This document shows, piece by piece, positions 20,541-28,311 of a DNA stretch of 37,843 nucleotides. Positions within the stretch are counted from its first letter, which is position 1; every line of letters begins with the position of its first letter. The notes under the pieces are model-generated. The model did not search any database, had not been told where the DNA came from, and worked only from the letters and a program-made list of their open reading frames with translations. Source of the stretch: an uncultured Collinsella sp. (GTDB lineage Bacteria > Actinomycetota > Coriobacteriia > Coriobacteriales > Coriobacteriaceae). The stretch spans positions 1-37,843 of the forward strand of contig CABSNU010000019.1 in the NCBI GenBank assembly GCA_902479135.1, read 5' to 3'. Both the position numbers and the translations under genes were made by a program.

Positions 20541-23198
20541 TTAGGCGCCGAGCGCGGTCTTAGCGGCCGCGAGGGCATCGGCGATGCCGGCGGCGTTCTT
20601 GCCACCGGCCTGGGCCATGTTGGGACGGCCGCCACCGCGACCGTCGACCAGGCCCGCGATCTGCTTGATCACGTTACCGGCGTGGAAACCGGCCTTGACG
20701 GCGTCATCGGAGCCGGCGGCGAGCAGGGCCGGGGTGCCCTTCTCGGTCACGCTGGCGACGACGCAGGCGACAGGACCGGCGACCTTCTGGTGCACGGTAT
20801 CCCAGACGTTGCGCAGGTCGGCAGCCTCAAGGCCCTGGAGCTCAGCGACGACGAGCTTGTAGCCGTCGAGCTCGACGGCGCCCTCGATGGCGCTGGAGAT
20901 AGCGTCGGAGGAGTCACCGGTCAAAGCCTTTTTGAGCTTGTTGGACGTCTCGCGCAGCTCGGCCTGCAGGTTCTCCACGCGGGCGGGAACCTCGTCGACG
21001 CGGCACTTGAGCGCAGCGGCGGCGGCGTCAACGAGCGCCAGGCGGTCGGCCATATAGTCGAGGGCACCCTTAGAGGTCACAGCCTCGATACGGCGGACAT
21101 TGGAGCCTGTGGAGGACTCGGAAATGATCTTGAACAGGCCGATCTCGGCGGTGTTGGCAGCGTGCGTGCCACCGCAGAGCTCGCGGGAGAACGGCTGGTC
21201 CTCGGCGCCCACGGAGACGACGCGGACGACATCGCCGTACTTCTCGCCAAACAGAGCGACAGCGCCGGCAGCCTTAGCCTCGTCAATGCCCATGACACGG
21301 GTCACGACCGGCTTGGAAGCGAAGATCTGCTGGTTGACCAGGTCCTCGACAGCCTTGAGCTGCTCGGAGGATAGGGCCTCGAAGTGCGTGAAGTCAAAGC
21401 GCAGGTGCTCGGGCGTCACCAGCGAGCCGGCCTGGGAGACGTGCTCGCCCAGGACCTGCTTAAGGGCAGCGTCGAGCAGGTGCGTGGCGGTGTGGTTGCG
21501 GCGCAGGAAGCCACGGCGCTCGGCGTCGAGCGCGGCGGTAACAGCGGCACCGACAGTCAGCGTGCCCTCGGCAACGTGCGCGACGTGGGCATACAGGCCG
21601 TTGTGGTTCTTGGTGTCGGCAACGGTCAGAACAACGCCCTCGGCGGAAAGCTTGCCGGCATCGCCCTGCTGGCCACCCATCTCGGCATAGAACGGGGTAC
21701 GGTCGAGCACAACCTCGACATCCTCGCCGGCGGCAGCGGACTCGACGGACTCGCCGTTGCGCACGATGGCGACAACCTTGGCGCCCTCGATCACATCGTT
21801 GTCATAGCCGTCGAACTCGGTCGCTGCGACCTTGTCCGAAAGCTCGACCCACACGTCGTTGAAGCTGCCCCAGGCGTCGCCCTTGGCATTGGCGCGGGCG
21901 CGGGCCTTCTGGTCCTCCATGCAGGCAGTGAAGCCGTCCATGTCGACGTCGTGGCCAGCGGTGCCGGCGATCTCGACGGTCAGATCGATGGGGAAACCAA
22001 AGGTGTCGTGCAGCTTAAAGGCGACATCGCCCGGAAGCACGGCGCCCTCAGCAAGCGCTGCCAGGGCCTCGTCCAGATAGACGCGGCCGTTGTCGAGCGT
22101 CGTGGAGAAGCGCTCCTCCTCGGAGGCGACGATACCCTTGACGAGCGCGACATTCTTGAGCAGCTCGGGATAAGCCTCGCCCATCTGAGCGTTAACCTCG
22201 TCGATGAACTTGGTCAAGAAGGCGCCCTCGATGCCCAACAGGCGACCGTGGAACACGGCGCGGCGGAGCAGGCGGCGAAGGACGTACTCGCGTCCCTCGT
22301 TACCGGGGAGGATGCCGTCAGAGATCATAAAGTCAACGGCACGGGAGTGGTCGGCGATGATGCGCAGAGAACGGCTAGCACCGGAGTAATCGTCGGCGTC
22401 ATAGGTCTTACCGCTGATCTCCTCGCCCAGCTTGATGAGATGCTGCATCAGATCGCCGTCGTAGTTAGCGGTCTTGTGCTGCATGATGGCGGCCATGCGC
22501 TCCAGGCCCATGCCCGTATCGAGGTTACGGTGCGGCAGCTCCGGCATGGAGCCGTCCTCCTGGCGGTCGTACTGGGTAAAGACGAGGTTCCAGAACTCCA
22601 GGAAGCGGTCGCAGTCGCAGCCGGGCTTGCAGTCGGGGCTGCCGCAGCCGACTTCCTCGCCCATGTCAAAGTAGATCTCGGAGCACGGACCACAGGGGCC
22701 GGTGGGGCCGGCGGCCCAGAAGTTGTCGTCCTCGCCCAAACGGGAGATGTGATCCTCGGCAACGCCCAGGGAGCGCCACACGTCGTGAGTCTCGTCGTCC
22801 TCGGTAAAGACGGTGAAGTACAGGCGGTCGAGCGGCAGCTTGAACTCCTTGGTGATGAGCTCAAAGGCCCAAGCGCAGGCCTGCTGCTTGGAGACGCCGC
22901 CAAAGGAGAAGTCGCCGAGCATCTCGAAGAAGGACAGGTGACGGCCGTCCTCGCCGATGCAATCGATGTCGTTGGTGCGGACGCACTTCTGGCAGGAGAT
23001 CGCGCCGATCTCCTTCATGGTCTTTTTGCCCTGGTAGTACTCCTTAAACTGATTCATGCCGGCGTTGGCAAGCAGCAGCGAGGGATCGTCGGGAACAAGG
23101 GACGAAGAAGGATAGAGCTTAAGACCGCGCTCCTCAAAGAAGTTGAGGAACTTGGAGCGGATCTCGGCCGTAGTCATTGACGGGTAGTCAGCACTCAT
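20541..23198 (-). CDS. alaS: Alanyl-tRNA synthetase
   Basis: This 885-residue enzyme charges tRNA-Ala. It shows the class II catalytic core (FFEMLGDFSFGG), an extra Cys-rich insertion EVGCGSPDCKPGCDCDRF that probably binds zinc, the editing domain motifs NHTATHLLDAAL and CGGTHAANTAEIG, and a C-terminal DHHA1 glycine-rich stretch GGRGGGRPNMAQAGG. ATG 23198 has GAGGAG upstream with a spacing of about 9; ATG 23177 is an alternative. It is the first gene of the long minus-strand run, with a good promoter directly upstream. Confidence 0.97.
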   Translation of the reverse strand: MSADYPSMTTAEIRSKFLNFFEERGLKLYPSSSLVPDDPSLLLANAGMNQFKEYYQGKKTMKEIGAISCQKCVRTNDIDCIGEDGRHLSFFEMLGDFSFGGVSKQQACAWAFELITKEFKLPLDRLYFTVFTEDDETHDVWRSLGVAEDHISRLGEDDNFWAAGPTGPCGPCSEIYFDMGEEVGCGSPDCKPGCDCDRFLEFWNLVFTQYDRQEDGSMPELPHRNLDTGMGLERMAAIMQHKTANYDGDLMQHLIKLGEEISGKTYDADDYSGASRSLRIIADHSRAVDFMISDGILPGNEGREYVLRRLLRRAVFHGRLLGIEGAFLTKFIDEVNAQMGEAYPELLKNVALVKGIVASEEERFSTTLDNGRVYLDEALAALAEGAVLPGDVAFKLHDTFGFPIDLTVEIAGTAGHDVDMDGFTACMEDQKARARANAKGDAWGSFNDVWVELSDKVAATEFDGYDNDVIEGAKVVAIVRNGESVESAAAGEDVEVVLDRTPFYAEMGGQQGDAGKLSAEGVVLTVADTKNHNGLYAHVAHVAEGTLTVGAAVTAALDAERRGFLRRNHTATHLLDAALKQVLGEHVSQAGSLVTPEHLRFDFTHFEALSSEQLKAVEDLVNQQIFASKPVVTRVMGIDEAKAAGAVALFGEKYGDVVRVVSVGAEDQPFSRELCGGTHAANTAEIGLFKIISESSTGSNVRRIEAVTSKGALDYMADRLALVDAAAAALKCRVDEVPARVENLQAELRETSNKLKKALTGDSSDAISSAIEGAVELDGYKLVVAELQGLEAADLRNVWDTVHQKVAGPVACVVASVTEKGTPALLAAGSDDAVKAGFHAGNVIKQIAGLVDGRGGGRPNMAQAGGKNAAGIADALAAAKTALGA

Positions 23199-23244
23199 AG
23201 AGGGAATCTCCTCGGTTTCACATCGAAACAGTTCAAACGTAACG

Positions 23245-23272
23245 ATATTACCATCCCACCGCGCAAGTGCAA
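23245..23272 (-). promoter_or_regulatory. alaS promoter
   Basis: On the minus strand TTGCAC (23267-23272) and TAATAT (23245-23250) are 16 bases apart, 46 bases upstream of the alaS start. The -35 box begins at the end of the T-run of the preceding terminator. Confidence 0.65.
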
Positions 23273-23300
23273 AAAAGAGGGCCGTCAAACAGCGACCCTC
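23271..23300 (-). terminator. Rho-independent terminator upstream of alaS
   Basis: GAGGGTCG and CGGCCCTC form an 8-bp stem (one G-U) with an 8-base loop, followed by six T residues on the minus strand. It is the first convincing minus-strand terminator downstream of the sigma/permease operon that ends at 23639, so that transcript would run about 340 bases past its last stop codon. Confidence 0.8.
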
Positions 23301-23392
23301 CAGCGAAAGTGCACGTTATTTAGGACAGCCATAGTCTTTGAAAAATGGCTGCTGTAGAATTACATATAAGAGTCACCCGGAAGGAGCGATCG

Positions 23393-23632
23393 ATGAAAAG
23401 CAAACGATTTGTCCTGAATGCACTTCTGGTAGTAGCACTTTTCGTGCTCTTGGCCTTCTCTTGCTGGTACGCAAACCAACCAGCATTTGGCTACGTATTG
23501 TATGCAGTAACGTCCGGCAATAAGACTTATTACGCTCTACGCGCAATTGACGTTCTCTTTTTCTATGTAGCTGGCCCCTTATCAATCGCTTTGGTCGCGT
23601 TTCTCGTCATTTACAACATCAAGAAACGCTAA
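23393..23632 (+). CDS. Small two-helix membrane protein of unknown function
   Basis: I do not recognise this 79-residue protein. ATG 23393 has an excellent AAGGAG ribosome-binding site six bases upstream. Two hydrophobic segments lie at about residues 7-24 and 52-74. The loop between them carries several Tyr residues and a basic/polar stretch (SGNKTYYALRAID). It begins KSKR and ends NIKKR, so both ends are basic and probably cytoplasmic. Its base composition is visibly more AT-rich than its neighbours, and it is isolated on the plus strand. It ends 6 bases before the convergent stop of the permease gene, and it lies wholly opposite the predicted 3' untranslated end of that operon. Weak promoter elements (TTGAAA at 23338) lie upstream. 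It could be a toxin-like peptide, a membrane accessory protein or a recent acquisition. Confidence 0.75.
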   Translation: MKSKRFVLNALLVVALFVLLAFSCWYANQPAFGYVLYAVTSGNKTYYALRAIDVLFFYVAGPLSIALVAFLVIYNIKKR

Positions 23633-23638
23633 CAAGAC

Positions 23639-25051
23639 CTATTTAGAATCCGAATCGTCCATGGATCCGTCGATGCCGGTTTTGGTGTCATCGTCCGAGC
23701 CGGAGTCATCATCCCTGGCGAAGGGGTTCTTGAAGAAACCCGTGGCGTCGGGCTGAAGGCCCGAGAGCTTAATCCAAGGATTGTCGAGCTCGGGCTTGGG
23801 CATGGCCTTTGCCTCGGGCGCGGTCTCGTTGCCGATGAGCTCAGACTCGTAGATGAAGGTGTCGTCGCCGAGCGCATCGTAAGCGGCAACCGGTTTACCC
23901 TCGGCATCGCGATACGGCGTGCCCTTAAAGACGGCGCCGTCGTAGGCCACGAGCTGGCGGCCAGTCTCGTTCTCAAAGTAGTACACGAAGATACCCTTGA
24001 GGGCCGCGCAAAGCGGGATGGCAATAATCATGCCGATGGGACCCATGAGCGCCGAGCCGATGACGAGTGCCGTCAGGCTCATGATGGGATGCACCTGCAC
24101 CGAGCTCTGCATGACCTTAGGCGAAATCACGTTGTCGGTGACGTTTTGCGCGATCATCGTCACAATGAGCGTCCATAACGCCAACATGGGGCTGAACATA
24201 AAGCCGAGTATCGTGGCGATTGCCGCGCTCACCCAGGGACCAACGACCGGAACCAAATGCATGATGCCGGTAAAGATGGCCATGAGCGCCGCGTACGGGT
24301 GCCCGATGATCATAAAACCGATAAAGGCCAAGATACCACCGCAAATGGACGTCACGACCATACCGCGCATGTAGCCGCCCACCGAACGCGAAAGAATGGC
24401 GACCATAAAGCGGTACGAAGTCTCCTTCTCCTGGCCGATGATGGTGCAAATCTCGTGGTGCATGCGGGGGTAGTCGCAGGCCATCCAGTAGGCAAGCACC
24501 AGGCCCAGGAAGATCACGAACAGCTGCGAAGCCGTGTTGGTGATAAGCGGGAACACACCGCGGCCGAGCTCGGCAGCGATCTGAGACACATACTTCGATG
24601 CCACGGTAACCAGGGACGAAAGATTATCGTCCAAATACTCCTTGAGCGGCGTGTTGTTGAGCGTCTTGGCATGCGAGATCATCTCATTGAGATCGCCACC
24701 CGCAACACGAAGCTGCTCGGGCAGGCGGCTCAGGACTTCCATGATCTGACCAAAGAGAATCGGCGACAAGATGCAAACGACACCGACGAGCACGGCAACA
24801 ACAACAATAAGCGCGACAAGCGAACCGATGCCGCGATTCACGCCATGGTGCTCGAGCCAGTTGGTGATCGGGGACATCACAAAAGCAATGATGGAACCGA
24901 CGGCAAGAAACTCAATAACCGGTGCCAGGATGCCCATAAGGTTAAAGATGACAGCGGCGATGACAATGCAGCCGACAACAGCCCAAATGCGCAGCGTCAG
25001 AATGCGGGTGTCGCGCAGCACGCGATCGGTTTGTTGGGGGTGCTCACTCAT
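23639..25051 (-). CDS. AI-2E family transporter (TqsA/PerM-like permease)
   Basis: This 470-residue polytopic membrane protein is of the AI-2E/PerM family. Hydrophobic helices lie at about 20-45, 50-75 and 80-105, and a cluster of helices over about 200-350 includes the conserved GxxxPxxGPW-like segment (IMHLVPVVGPWVSAAIATILG). The C-terminal 110 residues are an acidic, Asp/Ser-rich soluble tail ending DDTKTGIDGSMDDSDSK. Members have been linked to autoinducer export or ion transport; substrate is unknown here. The start ATG overlaps the sigma factor stop (ATGA), so it is translationally coupled to it, which suggests a role in the same stress response. Confidence 0.9.
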   Translation of the reverse strand: MSEHPQQTDRVLRDTRILTLRIWAVVGCIVIAAVIFNLMGILAPVIEFLAVGSIIAFVMSPITNWLEHHGVNRGIGSLVALIVVVAVLVGVVCILSPILFGQIMEVLSRLPEQLRVAGGDLNEMISHAKTLNNTPLKEYLDDNLSSLVTVASKYVSQIAAELGRGVFPLITNTASQLFVIFLGLVLAYWMACDYPRMHHEICTIIGQEKETSYRFMVAILSRSVGGYMRGMVVTSICGGILAFIGFMIIGHPYAALMAIFTGIMHLVPVVGPWVSAAIATILGFMFSPMLALWTLIVTMIAQNVTDNVISPKVMQSSVQVHPIMSLTALVIGSALMGPIGMIIAIPLCAALKGIFVYYFENETGRQLVAYDGAVFKGTPYRDAEGKPVAAYDALGDDTFIYESELIGNETAPEAKAMPKPELDNPWIKLSGLQPDATGFFKNPFARDDDSGSDDDTKTGIDGSMDDSDSK

Positions 25052-25839
25052 GAACGAATCATCACTCCGTCGGGGTCGATCTTGTCCTGAATCTTCTTAA
25101 GCGTGCGGCGCAGCAGACGCGAAACCTGCACCTGAGAAATACCCAGCTTCTTGGCGATCTCGATCTGGGTCATGCCCTTCACAAAGCGCAGCTCGATCAC
25201 CTCGCGCTCGCGCGGCGAGAAATCACGGATGGCTTCCTCGATCACTAGGCGGTCATCGGTAAAGTCGAGCTCGTTGTCGTCGTCGGCGTAACGGTCGAGA
25301 ATCGAAGGGGCATCGTCGGAATCGGACGCACCAGGAGCCTCGATGGGCACCGAGGTATAGGCCGAAGACGATTCCATAGCCTCGAGGACCTCATCGACAG
25401 TCACATCTAGATACTCAGCGATCTCCTCAACCTTGGGCGAACGCTGCAGCTCGTTGGTAAGTTTGTCAGTAGCCTGGTTGACCTTGGCAGAAAGCTCCTG
25501 CAGGCGACGAGGCACGCGCACGCTCCAGCCCTTGTCGCGGAAATGGCGTTTGATCTCGCCCAAGATAGTGGGTGTCGCAAACGTCGTGAACTCGAGTCCG
25601 CGCTCGGGGTCAAAACGGTCAATAGCCTTGAGCAAACCCAGATAGCCGACCTGCATGAGGTCGTCGAGCGGCTCGCCGCGATTCTTAAATTTATTGGCAA
25701 GAAACCTTACCAGGTTCATATGGGACATGACGAGCTGCTCGCGGGCGTCCGGATCACCAGTCTCCTTGTAGCGACGAAACAGCTCGCGGGTTTTCTCCTT
25801 GTCCCAAGCGGTCTTACCGCTCCGGGAACGTTCGGTCAT
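25048..25839 (-). CDS. SigB/SigF-type alternative sigma factor
   Basis: This 263-residue sigma-70 family protein has region 2 (LVRFLANKFKNRGEPLDDLMQVGYLGLLKAIDRFDP then FTTFATPTILGEIKRHFRDKGWSVRVPRRLQEL), region 3 (RSPKVEEIAEYLDVTVDEVLEAM) and a C-terminal region 4 helix-turn-helix (MTQIEIAKKLGISQVQVSRLLRRTL). The WSVRVPRR block is typical of the general-stress/sporulation SigB-SigF-SigG group. It lies 1 base after an RsbW-like anti-sigma gene and overlaps the permease gene. The neighbourhood argues for a general stress sigma factor rather than a sporulation one. Because no anti-anti-sigma gene is present, its control may be unusual. Confidence 0.93.
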   Translation of the reverse strand: MTERSRSGKTAWDKEKTRELFRRYKETGDPDAREQLVMSHMNLVRFLANKFKNRGEPLDDLMQVGYLGLLKAIDRFDPERGLEFTTFATPTILGEIKRHFRDKGWSVRVPRRLQELSAKVNQATDKLTNELQRSPKVEEIAEYLDVTVDEVLEAMESSSAYTSVPIEAPGASDSDDAPSILDRYADDDNELDFTDDRLVIEEAIRDFSPREREVIELRFVKGMTQIEIAKKLGISQVQVSRLLRRTLKKIQDKIDPDGVMIRS

Positions 25840-25840
25840 A

Positions 25841-26218
25841 TTAGATATCCGCCTTGAGGTCGAGGGAAAGCGTCAGGGGCGCCGCAGTCTTTTCGTAGGA
25901 GTCGCACACGCTCGCGAGGATGAGCTCGGCATACACCGCAGCCTGGTCGTCTTCATCGACCGTAGCCTGGTCACCAAAGGAAATAGTCATGCCAACGTGG
26001 GTCTCATCGACATCGAATTTGATGGTGATGTCATCGCAGTCGACCGCGGTACAACCAAAGATGAAAGCCTCCTCGGCAGCCATGCGGATGTCCTCGATGC
26101 GATCGACAGACATAGAGCACAGGGCACCAACGTTGGCGGCAGTCATGCGCACAAGGCGAGCGAGACGCGGGTCGCCGGCAACGGTCAACGTGATGGGGCA
26201 GGTTGCTTCGCTACTCAT
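25841..26218 (-). CDS. RsbW-like anti-sigma factor with degenerate ATP site
   Basis: The predicted 125-residue protein aligns with the HATPase-type anti-sigma factors (RsbW/SpoIIAB) through SVDRIEDIRMAAEEAFIFGC and the strands that follow. The N-box, normally EAxxNAxxHAY, reads EEAFIFGCTAV, so the Mg-binding Asn is lost. The Gly-rich ATP-lid motifs (DxGxG, GxGL) are also missing, and the protein is shorter than the usual roughly 150 residues. ATG 26218 follows GAGGAG with a 7-8 base spacing and overlaps the preceding gene by 8 bases. It is directly before the sigma gene, as rsbW is before sigB. It may bind the sigma factor without kinase activity. Confidence 0.78.
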   Translation of the reverse strand: MSSEATCPITLTVAGDPRLARLVRMTAANVGALCSMSVDRIEDIRMAAEEAFIFGCTAVDCDDITIKFDVDETHVGMTISFGDQATVDEDDQAAVYAELILASVCDSYEKTAAPLTLSLDLKADI

Positions 26219-26801
26219 CGCAGGACTCCTCAGAGGTCTCGGCGGGCGTGTAGGTGTAATACTGGGCTGCTTTAGCAGCAGGCTTCTGTGCATCATTGTC
26301 ACCAGCAGCGACATCGTCCCCGGCTTCGCCAATCAGGACACGCTCGGCCGGCTGCTCGGCTTCTTCGGCAGCGGAAAGCTTGCGCTCAGCGTCGGCCGCG
26401 GGAGCCTTCACCTTGTTAAAGAGTTTCTGCACGGCACCTGCCGCAGAATCAGTCACGCTCGACACAGCATTGCTGGCCTCGGCCATGCTACCGGTGACCT
26501 CAGAAATGTCGCGAACCACGGCTTCGACCTCTACGAGATTGGAGGTAAGGGCATCAACTGCCGTCTTGCTCGACTTAAGCAGCGGCTCCATCTGGGCAAG
26601 CGCCGGCGTAAGCTCATCGACAGCGCCATCGAGCTTTGCCACCACAGGCTGAGCCTCGGCGATGGTGTTGTTGAGGTCGTTAACGGTCTTATCGAGCGAG
26701 TCGACAACGGTGCGGGTCTTGCGCAGGGTAAGCGCGAGCTCAACGATGGCCCACACGCCGGCAACGGCGAGCAGCAGCAGGGCAATCTGAATGGGACTCA
26801 T
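26211..26801 (-). CDS. DUF948-like membrane-anchored coiled-coil protein
   Basis: This 196-residue protein begins with one transmembrane helix (IQIALLLLAVAGVWAIVELAL, about residues 4-22). A long helical region with heptad-like spacing follows (VVDSLDKTVNDLNNTIAEAQPVVAKLDGAV ... up to about 125), then an acidic Ala/Glu-rich tail. It resembles the DUF948/YtxG group, which in Bacillus belongs to the SigB general stress regulon; that likeness is an inference. ATG 26801 follows GGGAGG with 5 bases spacing. It is the first gene of the coupled stress cluster. Confidence 0.72.
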   Translation of the reverse strand: MSPIQIALLLLAVAGVWAIVELALTLRKTRTVVDSLDKTVNDLNNTIAEAQPVVAKLDGAVDELTPALAQMEPLLKSSKTAVDALTSNLVEVEAVVRDISEVTGSMAEASNAVSSVTDSAAGAVQKLFNKVKAPAADAERKLSAAEEAEQPAERVLIGEAGDDVAAGDNDAQKPAAKAAQYYTYTPAETSEESCDE

Positions 26802-26880
26802 ACAAGCCTCCCAAAGGAATCGATATACAGACGGTTTCCATGGTACCCCAAAGGGGACCGAACATGCCAAGAGCAGCAAC

Positions 26881-26898
26881 GTGGGACAAAATTATCAG
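26881..26898. repeat. Solo copy of the 18-base repeat core found at 9886
   Basis: GTGGGACAAAATTATCAG is identical to the core of the long inverted repeat at 9886-9903 and to the complement in its other arm. Here it lies 3 bases beyond the rarA stop codon, with no opposite arm nearby. In both places it adjoins the 3' end of a DNA repair gene (recN, rarA), which may be coincidence. Confidence 0.75.
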
Positions 26899-26901
26899 CA
26901 G

Positions 26902-28251
26902 CTACTTCGGTGCATTCCCGCTGCGGTCGCGTTCACTTTGCTCTACGCGCCACTCTTCCCAGCCGCGGCCCGCAGGCTGCCAGAACGCGCCACGCTCCAG
27001 CCCCTCGGGCAAATAGCGCTGATCGACCCAGCCTTCGGGATAATCATGCGGATACTTGTATACACCGTATTCGTCGCTACCTGGGCGATGACGATCGCGC
27101 AAATAACTCGGCACCTCACGTAAACCGCTGCTATGAATATCGGCCAACGCCGCGTCAATCGAGGCCTCACATGCGTTTGACTTAGGCGCCAAGCACACAT
27201 AGAGTGCAGCCTGAGCAAGGTTAATGCGGCACTCGGGATAGCCAATGACCTCGGCAGACTTAAACGCGGCATGCGCCACCAAAAGCGCCTGCGGGTCGGC
27301 GTTGCCAACATCCTCAGAAGCGTGAATCATAATACGGCGAGCGATAAACTTAGGATCCTCCCCAGCATCGATCATGCGCGCGAGCCAATAGATCGTGGCA
27401 TCGGGGTCACTACCGCGCATAGACTTAATAAACGCACTGATGATGTCGTAGTGCATGTCGCCGTTTTTGTCATACGTAAAGCCGCGACGCGGGTTGGCGA
27501 TCTTCACGTCATCCACGGTGATGGGATAGCGCTCCCCCGCCGCGGGCGCTGGCGTTCCCTCGGTATCGGGACGCGTGACGGCAATCTCGCTCGCAAGCTC
27601 GAGCGTCGTAAGCGCCGAGCGAGCGTCACCCGCTGCCAGCGTGCAGATGGTCTTGACCGTATCCTCATCGGCCGAGAACTTACCGTTCAAGCCCTGCGGT
27701 GCCTCGAGCGCACGCTCGATAAGCATGGCGATATCCTCGTCCTTTAAATGCTCAAGCTCCACGACTCGACCACGTGAGAGCAGCGCCGAGTTTACCTCGA
27801 AGTACGGATTCTCCGTCGTAGCGCCAATCATAATGACGGTACGGTTCTCAACTGCATGCAGCAGGGCATCCTGCTGCGACTTAGAGAAGCGGTGAATCTC
27901 ATCGATGAATAGAATGGTGCGACGGTCGTACGTATTCAGGCGCGTCTTGGCCTCATCAATCACGCGACGCAGGTCCTTCACGGTACCCGTGACGGCGCTG
28001 ACCTCGACAAACTCACTCTTTGTATGGTTGGCAATAATGTGGGCCAGCGTCGTCTTGCCCGTACCGGCCGGCCCGTACAGTATCACGCTCGAAAGCACAT
28101 CGTGCTCGATCGCAGCACGCAACCATGAGCCCTTACCGACGGCCTTTTGCTGGCCCACATACTCGTCGAGCGAATTGGGGCGCATGCGCACCGCAAGCGG
28201 CGCATTCTGAAAGGAACGCTCGCGCGTCGAAGCAGAAAAAAGGTCGTCCAT
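26902..28251 (-). CDS. rarA: Replication-associated recombination protein A (AAA+ ATPase)
   Basis: This clamp-loader-like AAA+ ATPase (RarA/MgsA/Mgs1) acts at stalled forks. The conserved PLAVRMRPNSLDEYVGQ start is followed by Walker A GPAGTGKTTLA (about residues 59-69) and Walker B ILFIDEIHRFSKSQQDALL. A sensor segment GATTENPYFEVNSALLSR and the C-terminal helical domain with EDVGNADPQALLVA then PECRINLAQAALY follow. The 449-residue length fits. ATG 28251 has AGGA five bases upstream. It is preceded by a 60-base gap with a TATACT box at 28291-28296. Confidence 0.96.
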   Translation of the reverse strand: MDDLFSASTRERSFQNAPLAVRMRPNSLDEYVGQQKAVGKGSWLRAAIEHDVLSSVILYGPAGTGKTTLAHIIANHTKSEFVEVSAVTGTVKDLRRVIDEAKTRLNTYDRRTILFIDEIHRFSKSQQDALLHAVENRTVIMIGATTENPYFEVNSALLSRGRVVELEHLKDEDIAMLIERALEAPQGLNGKFSADEDTVKTICTLAAGDARSALTTLELASEIAVTRPDTEGTPAPAAGERYPITVDDVKIANPRRGFTYDKNGDMHYDIISAFIKSMRGSDPDATIYWLARMIDAGEDPKFIARRIMIHASEDVGNADPQALLVAHAAFKSAEVIGYPECRINLAQAALYVCLAPKSNACEASIDAALADIHSSGLREVPSYLRDRHRPGSDEYGVYKYPHDYPEGWVDQRYLPEGLERGAFWQPAGRGWEEWRVEQSERDRSGNAPK

Positions 28252-28311
28252 AGCCATCCTGTACATCAATCAAAATCGTTGTTGACCAACAGTATACCGA
28301 AATGATACGAA

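Noticed and set aside
23345..23392. A 16-codon upstream extension of the small membrane protein
   Set aside because: The internal ATG at 23393 has a textbook AAGGAG site, and the extension would place this site within coding sequence and add a charged segment before the first helix.
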